This document shows, piece by piece, positions 1 through 6,044 of a DNA stretch of 6,044 nucleotides. Made by a program: the position numbers and the translations under genes. Position 1 is the first letter of the stretch; the number at the start of each line of letters is the position of its first letter. Origin of the DNA: Myxococcales bacterium (GTDB taxonomy: Bacteria > Myxococcota > Myxococcia > Myxococcales > Anaeromyxobacteraceae); the NCBI GenBank assembly GCA_021784995.1, contig JAJYHA010000421.1, positions 1 through 6,044 of the forward strand, written 5' to 3'. Below the pieces are notes generated by a model that was not told where the DNA came from, did not search any database, and saw only the letters and a program-made list of their open reading frames with translations.

Positions 1-1299
1 GACCCCGAGGATCTCGGCCGCGCGCGCCGGCGAGCCCTCGACCTGGTCGAGGGTCCTCAGGATCGCCTCCCGCTCGATCTCGAAGAGGGTGGCGCCCGGG
101 ATGAGGCCGATCCCCGCGCCGCCCTCGCCGCGCGCCCCCTGGAGCGCCGGCGACAGGTCGGCGGCGACGATCTCGGTCCCCTGGCAGCGCGCGACCGCCC
201 GCTCCACCTCGGCCGCCAGCTCCCGCACGTTGCCCGGCCAGCCGTAGGCGAAGAGCGCGGAGAGGACCCCCGGGCTGATCCCGGAGACGACCTTGCCGGT
301 CGCCCGCGCCTGCTCCGCCATGAAGTGCGAGACGAGCGCCGGGATGTCGGCGGTGCGCGCCCGGAGCGGCGGCAGCGCGACCGCCACCACGTTGAGCCGG
401 TAGTAGAGATCGTCCCGGAAGCGTCCGGCGCGGACCTCCTCGGCCAGATCGACCTGGGAGCCGGCCACCACCCGGACGTCGACGGGGATGGCCTCCCGCC
501 CGCCCACGCGCTCGATCGTCCCCTCCTGCAGGACCCGGAGGAGCTTCACCTGGACCGCCGGGGGCATCCGGCCGATCTCGTGGAGGTAGAGGGTGCCCCG
601 CTCCGCCTGCTCCAGCCGCCCGATCCGCCGGCCGTCGGCCCCCTCGAAGGCCCCCCGCTCGTGGCCGAAGAGCTCGCTCTCGAGGAGGAACTCGGAGAGC
701 GAGGCGCAGTTGACCCGCGCGAAGGGCCGCTCGCGCCGCGGCGACAGCTCGTGGATGACCTGGGCGACGTGCTCCTTGCCCGCCCCGGCCTCGCCCTGGA
801 TCAGGACGGTCGCCTTGGTCGGCGCCACCCGCCGGACCACCTCGAAGGCGGAGAGGAGATCGGGGGACGTCCCGACGAGGGCGAGCCGGCCGCGGACCCG
901 CTCGCGCAGGCGCGCCCCGTCGAGCCGCAGCCGGCGAGTCTCGGCCGCCTTGAGGAGGGCGAGCCCGGCGTGGGCCGGCTCGAGCGGCCGGAGGAGGTAC
1001 CCGTCGGCCCCGGCGCGCAGCGCCGCGACCGCGTCGCCGAGTCGGTCGGCGGCCACCGAGACGACCATGGCCGCGTCGCTGCCCAGCTCGTGGAGCCGGG
1101 CCGAGAAGGAGGGGCCGTCGCAGCCGGCGAGCGCGGCGTCGACCAGCACCACCGCCGGGCGGAGGCTGGGCAGCAGGGCCAGGGCGCCGTCGCAGGTCGC
1201 GGTCTCGACCGCGTCGAAGTCGTGCTCCCCCAGCGCGGCCCTGAGCCTCGCCCCCAGCTCGCGGTCTCCTTCGATGACGAGGACGCGGTCGCGTTGCAT
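1..1299 (-). CDS. NtrC-type response regulator with altered GAFTGA and Walker B motifs (3' end outside window)
   Basis: The 433 visible codons show receiver, sigma-54-type AAA+ and the start of a Fis-type helix-turn-helix (about 405-433, cut by the window edge). Receiver, residues 5-118: phosphoacceptor D54 is present, but the acidic pocket reads E10-G11-D12 and the usual lysine before Pro is R104. AAA+ domain, about 138-375: Walker A is GEAGAGKE (169-176), followed by ELFGHERG, an arginine-finger region FRDDLYYRLN (294-303) and GWPGNVREL (353-361). Two key positions depart from the family: the sigma-54-contacting loop is GAFEGA (216-221, E219 for Thr), and Walker B is LYLHEIG (H240 for Asp, E241 kept). 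I translated this region codon by codon and found no frameshift. ATG at 1299 is preceded by GAAGGG with a short 3-base spacer and places the first receiver strand at residue 5, as is usual. The frame is open upstream, so a GTG at 1344 is a less likely start. It follows the oxidase operon on the same strand. Family membership is certain; its targets and whether it uses sigma-54 are unknown. Confidence 0.93.
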   Translation of the reverse strand, partial: MQRDRVLVIEGDRELGARLRAALGEHDFDAVETATCDGALALLPSLRPAVVLVDAALAGCDGPSFSARLHELGSDAAMVVSVAADRLGDAVAALRAGADGYLLRPLEPAHAGLALLKAAETRRLRLDGARLRERVRGRLALVGTSPDLLSAFEVVRRVAPTKATVLIQGEAGAGKEHVAQVIHELSPRRERPFARVNCASLSEFLLESELFGHERGAFEGADGRRIGRLEQAERGTLYLHEIGRMPPAVQVKLLRVLQEGTIERVGGREAIPVDVRVVAGSQVDLAEEVRAGRFRDDLYYRLNVVAVALPPLRARTADIPALVSHFMAEQARATGKVVSGISPGVLSALFAYGWPGNVRELAAEVERAVARCQGTEIVAADLSPALQGARGEGGAGIGLIPGATLFEIEREAILRTLDQVEGSPARAAEILGV

Positions 1300-1376
1300 G
1301 ATCCCTTCGCTGCCAAGCAAGTGGCATACCGCCGCGATCGCCACGGTTCCAGCGCACCGCGCCAAGCGATCATGCA
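1295..1376 (-). repeat. 9-bp inverted repeat embracing the regulator start codon
   Basis: TGCATGATC (1295-1303) and GATCATGCA (1368-1376) are perfect reverse complements separated by 64 bases. The arm at 1295-1303 contains the regulator's ATG (1297-1299) and lies right beside its GAAGGG ribosome binding site. In an mRNA starting upstream of 1376 the arms could pair and bury the start codon. Pairing is not extended by the flanking bases. The repeat is certain; a function is inference. Confidence 0.35.
1311..1330 (-). promoter_or_regulatory. Weak sigma-54-like element overlapping a TGCCA-N6-TGGCA inverted repeat
   Basis: Read on the minus strand, GG (1330-1329), ten bases, then GC (1318-1317) inside TTGCT give the GG-N10-GC spacing of a -24/-12 promoter, with a good TTGC half and a poor first half (GGTATG rather than GGCACG). 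It would start transcription near 1305, only about 6 bases before the ATG and inside the Shine-Dalgarno, which argues against it. The same bases form an inverted repeat with TGCCA/TGGCA arms (1311-1315 and 1322-1326), a plausible operator size. Neither role can be settled from the sequence. Confidence 0.2.
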
Positions 1377-1392
1377 GGGTTTGCGCGATGGC

Positions 1393-1409
1393 GGGCTGCG
1401 GCGCAGCCC
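1393..1409 (-). terminator. Hairpin after the oxidase operon, possible terminator or processing site
   Basis: A perfect inverted repeat, GGGCTGC and GCAGCCC with a 3-base loop, lies 32 bases past the stop codon of the subunit IV gene. Neither strand has a T-run after the stem, so this is not a classical intrinsic terminator. It could slow polymerase, protect the 3' end of the cox mRNA, or be incidental in GC-rich DNA. The G/C palindrome at 1412-1423 lies immediately before it in the transcript. Confidence 0.3.
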
Positions 1410-1441
1410 TTGCCCCCGGGGGCCCCGGCGCGGTCCCCCCG

Positions 1442-1870
1442 TCAAGGCGTGGCGCGGGGAAGGCGCTCGGGCGGCGACCGGCGGCCGGCCGCCTCCTCCT
1501 CCAGGATCGTCCGCCGCAGCGCCTCCGGAGCCGTGTCGGCGTCGGGCGGGAGCGCCAGCGGGGAGCGCGTCGAGACGTCGAGGAGGGTGAGCCCGATGAG
1601 GAGGGCGACGAAGACGAGCGACGAGAGGAGGACGAGCCGGCTCGGCCCCGGGCGATCCCACAGGTGCATGAAGAAGAGGGCGACGAGCGTGCCCTTCACG
1701 ATCGCGATGCCGAGGGCGATCGCCACCCCCGCGAACCCCGGGACGTGGCCGCGGGAGAGCCCCCAGGTGAGGCCGGTGAGGAGGAGGAGCGCGATCCAGA
1801 CCGCGAGGTACCGGCCCCGGTGCGAGTGCGGGGGGGCGGGGACGGCGGCGTCGCCGGCGTGCGCGGTCAT
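1442..1870 (-). CDS. coxD: Cytochrome c oxidase subunit IV, bacterial small-subunit type
   Basis: This 142-residue membrane protein matches the small prokaryotic oxidase subunit IV family (CtaF/CyoD-like). A short His-containing N-terminus (PAPPHSHRGR, 11-20) is followed by three hydrophobic helices at about 20-38, 45-70 and 78-98. The second carries the family hallmark KGTLVALFFMHLWD (59-72), which matches the conserved helix ending in F-x-M-H-L. Such subunits carry no cofactor; they assist assembly or stability of subunit I in the inner membrane. The start is ATG at 1870, with AGGAG (1881-1877) six bases upstream and a 14-base gap after the subunit III stop. The oddity is a hydrophilic tail of about 44 residues (99-142) rich in Arg, Glu and Pro, making the protein longer than the roughly 100 residues usual for the family. 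It is the last gene of the oxidase operon. Confidence 0.9.
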   Translation of the reverse strand: MTAHAGDAAVPAPPHSHRGRYLAVWIALLLLTGLTWGLSRGHVPGFAGVAIALGIAIVKGTLVALFFMHLWDRPGPSRLVLLSSLVFVALLIGLTLLDVSTRSPLALPPDADTAPEALRRTILEEEAAGRRSPPERLPRATP

Positions 1871-1876
1871 CGCGGG

Positions 1877-1881
1877 CTCCT
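1877..1881 (-). promoter_or_regulatory. Ribosome binding site of the subunit IV gene
   Basis: AGGAG on the minus strand, six bases before ATG 1870. It lies within the 14-base gap after the subunit III stop codon, fixes the coxD start and suggests reinitiation or coupled translation. Confidence 0.75.
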
Positions 1882-1884
1882 GGC

Positions 1885-2500
1885 TCAGATGAGGTAGACG
1901 AGCGGGAAGACGAAGATCCAGATCAGGTCGACGAGGTGCCAGTAGAGCCCGGCCAGCTCGACCGGCACGTGGTACTCGGCGTCGTAGGCCCCGCGCCAGC
2001 ACCGGACGGCCACCACCGCCAGCACCGTCATGCCGATCAGCACGTGGATCGCGTGCAGCCCGGTGATGAGGAAGTAGAGGGTGAAGAAGAGCGCGCCGCC
2101 CGAGCCGGCGATGGGGCCGGTGTAGTACCGGCCGGGGAGCTCGCCGTGCGCGAAGTGGTGGTGGTACTCGAAGGCCTTGAGGGCGAGGAAGACCGCCCCG
2201 AGCAGGATCGAGAGGCCGAGCAGGCCGGCGGTCCGGCGCGTCCGGCCGCGCGTGGCGGCGTCGAGCCCCATGGCCACGGTGAAGGAGCTGGTGACCAGGA
2301 TCAGGGTGTTCACCCCGCCGAGCCAGGTCTCGAGGCCGCGGCTCGCCTCCGAGAAGGCGGCCGTGTAGAGGAAGCGGTAGACGCCGTAGGCGGCGAAGAG
2401 CGCGGTGAAGAGCAGGATCTCCGTGGCCAGGAAGAGCCACATCCCCAGCCGCTGGGCCTCCGCCTGCTTCTCCAGGCTCTCGAAGTGATGGGCGACCGCG

Positions 2501-2508
<8 letters not shown>
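1885..2508 (-). CDS. coxC: Cytochrome c oxidase subunit III (5-helix form)
   Basis: This 207-residue integral membrane protein is subunit III of an aa3-family oxidase. Five hydrophobic helices are visible at about 22-45, 64-83, 94-113, 138-160 and 185-206. The two N-terminal helices of the 7-helix form are absent, as in many short bacterial subunits III. Family signatures are LGMWLFLATEILLF with E30, KAFEYHHHF (111-119) with E114, FLITGLHAIHVLIGM (146-160), and YWHLVDLIWIFVFPLVYL (189-206). It binds no redox metal; it stabilises subunit I and is thought to keep proton uptake working through repeated turnover. ATG at 2508 overlaps the end of the subunit I gene by 8 bases and has GAGGGG (2518-2513) just upstream, inside coxA, so translation is probably coupled. 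Nothing in the protein looks damaged. Confidence 0.96.
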
Positions 2509-4133
<1,625 letters not shown>

Positions 4134-4156
<23 letters not shown>

Positions 4157-5186
4157 AGACCGGGCCCTCCGATGGCCCGGCACGGACCGCCGGGGTCTTG
4201 AGCGACTTGATGAACTCGACGACCGCCGCCACCTCGGGCGGGGTCAGCTTCCCCTGGTAGGTCGGCATGACGTTCTGGTAGCCGTCCACGATCTCGGCGG
4301 CCGGATCCATCATCGACCGGGTGAGGTAGGCCTCGTCGGCCGTCACCACCGCCCCGGTCGAGAGCCGCTCCCGCCGCCGGTAGAGGTCGCGCCAGGTCGG
4401 CCCGATGTGGCGCGAGCCGTCGATCGAGTGGCACTTGAGGCAGCCCTGGACCGCCGCCACGTTCCGGCCCTGCTCGACCAGGGAGGACCCGGCGGCGAGG
4501 AGGTCCCCCGGCACCGCCGCGGCGTCCTGCGCCCGCGCCAGGCCGCGGCGCTGCAGCGCGATCCAGGCGTCGAACTCCTCCGGCTTCATCACCACCAGCT
4601 CGGCCAGCATCCCGGAGTGGGAGAGGCCGCAGTACTCGGCGCAGAAGATCTGGTGGCGCCCGGGCGCGTCGGCCTGGAACCAGGTCTCGGTGTAGCGGCC
4701 GGGCAGCGCGTCCTGCTTCAGCCGCAGGTCGGGCACGAAGAAGCTGTGGATCACGTCCCGGGAGGTGATGAGGAGGCGGACGGGGCGCCCCGCCGGGACC
4801 CGGAGCTCGTCGAGCGAGGACGGCCCGCCGGGGTAGGCGAACTTCCACATCCACTGCTTCCCCATGACGAAGACGTCCATGGCGCCGGGCGGCGCCCGGG
4901 TCGACTCGACGAACTGGGGATACCCGATGGCGAACCAGACGAGGAAGAAGGCGAGGGGCACCCCGATGAAGAGGGCCTCGTGCCAGTGGCGCGGCTGGAT
5001 CTCGGGGGTGCGGTCGTCCTCCCCCCGCCGCCGGTACCGGATCATGAAGGCCAGCGCGGTGCCGAAGATCGCCAGCCCGGCGAGCATCGTGGTGATGACC
5101 ACGAAGAAGTGGAGCGAGTCCACGTCGCGGGCGTGCTGCGACGCCGCCGGCGGGAGGAAGAGCAGCCTGCGGAGGAGGTCGCTCAC
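4134..5186 (-). CDS. coxB: Cytochrome c oxidase subunit II with fused cytochrome c (caa3 type)
   Basis: This 350-residue protein brings electrons into the oxidase. Two transmembrane helices at about 24-50 and 70-90 precede a periplasmic cupredoxin domain. E70 aligns with the subunit II glutamate at the K-channel entrance (bovine E62). QWMWKF (111-116) is the conserved tryptophan motif of the electron route. The CuA ligands are complete: H147 (VIHSFF), C182, E184, C186, H190 and M193 in CAEYCGLSHSGM. A class I cytochrome c domain follows at about 233-330, with heme-binding CLKCH (249-253) and likely axial M307 (VMPTYQ). The fusion defines a caa3-type enzyme that can take electrons directly from a quinol-oxidising complex or a cytochrome c. 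The start is GTG at 5186 (GTGA overlap with the SCO stop), with GAGGA seven bases upstream. No cleavable signal peptide or lipobox is evident, so the first helix probably acts as the anchor. Confidence 0.96.
4166..4170 (-). promoter_or_regulatory. Ribosome binding site deciding the subunit I start
   Basis: GGAGG on the minus strand, nine bases before ATG 4156 and inside the 3' end of coxB. It supports 4156 over the in-frame GTG at 4183, which would add nine residues (MPGHRRARS) of Arg-rich sequence unlike subunit I N-termini. Confidence 0.75.
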
Positions 5187-6044
5187 GGGGCCGTCCTCGC
5201 GAGCCGCGCCCTCCGGCGCTCCCGCCACACGAGCGCCGCGACGAGCAGGCCGAGGGCGAGGAGCACGAGCCCCCCACCCAGCCGGAGCAGGCCGAAGGCG
5301 AACGGGAGGTACCGGCGCGTCGCGGGGTCGTACCGGTAGCAGGTGAGGATCAGCCGGTCGAAGCTGGTGCCGATCCGCCCGCCCCCCGCCTCGACGATCG
5401 CCAGCCGGAGGTCCTTCGGCGGGAACTCGACGCCGTACAGGTACCGGGAGACCTTGCCGTCCGGGGTGAGGACGTAGATGGCGGCGAGGTGGGCCCACTC
5501 GCCGGAGACCGGGTCCTGCGCGTAGTGGAAGCCGACGGCGTCGGCCAGCCGCCGGGCGTCGCCGTCGCGGTCGACCCAGAAGGCCCAGGCGTCCGAGGAC
5601 TCGTCGAGGCCGAGCGACTGGAGGTACCCGCGCCGCCGCTCCCTCGCCAGGGCCGGGCGCTCGCGGGGATCGAAGGAGATGGAGGCGGCGGTGAAGTCCT
5701 TGCCGGGCACGAGGCCGCTCTCGCGCATGGCGCGCGCCATCCCCGACTGGACCAGCCCGCAGAGCATCGGGCACTCGTAGTAGACGAGCGCCAGGACCAC
5801 CGGGCGGCCGCGCCCGAAGAGGCTCCCCAGCCGGACCGGGCGGCCGTTCCAGTCGGTGAAGGCCAGGTCCGCCGGGAGGACGGCGCCGAGCTGCTCGTCC
5901 ACGCGGACGTCCTCGAGGATCTTCGGGGTCACCCCGGAGGGCGCCGCCGGGGCGGTCCCCTTCTGCGTCCAGAACTGGGCGCGGGCCGGCGAGGCCGCGG
6001 CGAGCAGGAGGGCGACGCCCAGCCAGGGCGCGCGGCGGCCGGGG
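5183..6044 (-). CDS. SCO1/SenC-family copper chaperone with C-terminal membrane anchor (5' end outside window)
   Basis: The 286 visible codons encode a thioredoxin-fold SCO protein, which helps load copper into, or reduce the cysteines of, the CuA site of oxidase subunit II. The N-terminus in the window reads as a signal peptide (charged RR, then LGVALLLAASPARA, likely cleaved before QFWTQKG), so the true start lies only a few codons beyond position 6044. The first in-frame start-like codon inside the window (GTG 5932) would discard this signal and is not the start. The copper-binding CPMLC has its two Cys codons at 5771-5773 and 5759-5761. The third ligand, His of AHLAAIYVLTPDG, is at 5489-5491. 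A further motif, LTCYRYDPATRRY, is typical of the subfamily found beside caa3 operons. After it comes a hydrophobic helix (about 5303-5225) and an Arg-rich end, so the protein is probably anchored at its C-terminus with the thioredoxin fold in the periplasm. Its stop overlaps the coxB start by 4 bases. Confidence 0.93.
   Translation of the reverse strand, partial: PGRRAPWLGVALLLAAASPARAQFWTQKGTAPAAPSGVTPKILEDVRVDEQLGAVLPADLAFTDWNGRPVRLGSLFGRGRPVVLALVYYECPMLCGLVQSGMARAMRESGLVPGKDFTAASISFDPRERPALARERRRGYLQSLGLDESSDAWAFWVDRDGDARRLADAVGFHYAQDPVSGEWAHLAAIYVLTPDGKVSRYLYGVEFPPKDLRLAIVEAGGGRIGTSFDRLILTCYRYDPATRRYLPFAFGLLRLGGGLVLLALGLLVAALVWRERRRARLARTAP
5194..5198 (-). promoter_or_regulatory. Ribosome binding site of the subunit II gene
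   Basis: GAGGA on the minus strand, seven bases before GTG 5186 and inside the last codons of the SCO gene. It supports the GTG start, which overlaps the SCO stop as GTGA and implies coupled translation. Confidence 0.65.

Larger units (their letters stand above)
1300..1441 (-). other. Intergenic region between subunit IV gene and regulator
   Basis: These 142 bases are the only real gap between genes in the window. Read on the minus strand they contain, in order, a perfect 12-base G/C palindrome (GCCCCCGGGGGC, 1412-1423), a 7-bp hairpin (1393-1409), the upstream arm of a 9-bp inverted repeat (1368-1376), a GCGATCGC palindrome (1334-1341), a TGCCA-N6-TGGCA inverted repeat (1311-1326), and the regulator's ribosome binding site. 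The stretch has visibly more A/T than the flanking genes, as expected for a regulatory region. No convincing sigma-70 -35/-10 pair was recognised by eye. It probably carries the regulator's expression signals, but the regulator could also be read through from the oxidase operon. Confidence 0.6.

Noticed and set aside
1412..1423. Perfect 12-base palindrome GCCCCCGGGGGC
   Set aside because: With no loop it cannot form a good hairpin, and short G/C palindromes are expected in DNA this GC-rich. It is noted as part of the intergenic region only.
801..1661. Minus-strand frame bridging the regulator, the intergenic region and subunit IV
   Set aside because: It is out of frame with both recognisable proteins and its translation is low-complexity; the length follows from GC bias.
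325..1897. Long plus-strand open frames (325-1590 and 593-1897) opposite the regulator and subunit IV
   Set aside because: They are Arg/Pro/Gly- or Ser/Arg-rich shadows of a verified minus-strand gene whose domains are recognisable throughout.
4157..4183. Alternative GTG start for subunit I at 4183
   Set aside because: The ATG at 4156 has a well-spaced GGAGG, and the extra nine residues look like out-of-frame coxB sequence.
5187..5774. In-frame upstream extension of subunit II to 5774
   Set aside because: The added sequence is Arg/Pro-rich shadow of the SCO gene. The GTG at 5186 with GAGGA seven bases upstream gives a normal subunit II N-terminus.

Overview
The window is GC-rich (roughly 70% by eye) and every supportable gene lies on the minus strand, so transcription runs from position 6044 toward position 1. 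The strong third-position G/C bias keeps several non-coding frames open, and I treat those as shadows. Gene content and style (a caa3-type oxidase with a 5-helix subunit III, a SCO protein with a C-terminal membrane anchor, an NtrC-type regulator) suggest an aerobic or facultative Gram-negative bacterium. A myxobacterial/deltaproteobacterial or related high-GC lineage is likely, but this placement is inference.

Layout in transcription order: (1) 6044-5183, a SCO1/SenC-family copper chaperone whose first codons lie outside the window. (2) 5186-4134, cytochrome c oxidase subunit II with a fused C-terminal cytochrome c. (3) 4156-2501, subunit I, carrying the YSHPxVY signature of the A2 subfamily of heme-copper oxidases. 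(4) 2508-1885, subunit III. (5) 1870-1442, subunit IV. (6) A 142-base intergenic stretch, 1441-1300, holding a hairpin, a G/C palindrome, an inverted repeat that embraces the next start codon, and a weak sigma-54-like element. (7) 1299-1, an NtrC-type response regulator cut by the window edge inside its Fis-type DNA-binding domain.

Genes 1-5 overlap or nearly touch (4, 23 and 8 bases of overlap, then a 14-base gap) and must form one operon. The SCO protein would help metallate the CuA site of subunit II. Subunit II accepts electrons through its own heme c and CuA and passes them to heme a and the heme a3-CuB centre of subunit I, where O2 is reduced and protons are pumped. Subunits III and IV stabilise the complex.

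The most unusual item is the regulator. It has the full NtrC architecture, but the sigma-54-contacting GAFTGA loop reads GAFEGA, the Walker B Asp-Glu reads His-Glu, and the receiver has lost part of its acidic pocket and its conserved lysine. It may therefore not be a conventional ATP-driven sigma-54 activator. No RNA genes, mobile elements or CRISPR arrays were seen. I found no wholly new system.
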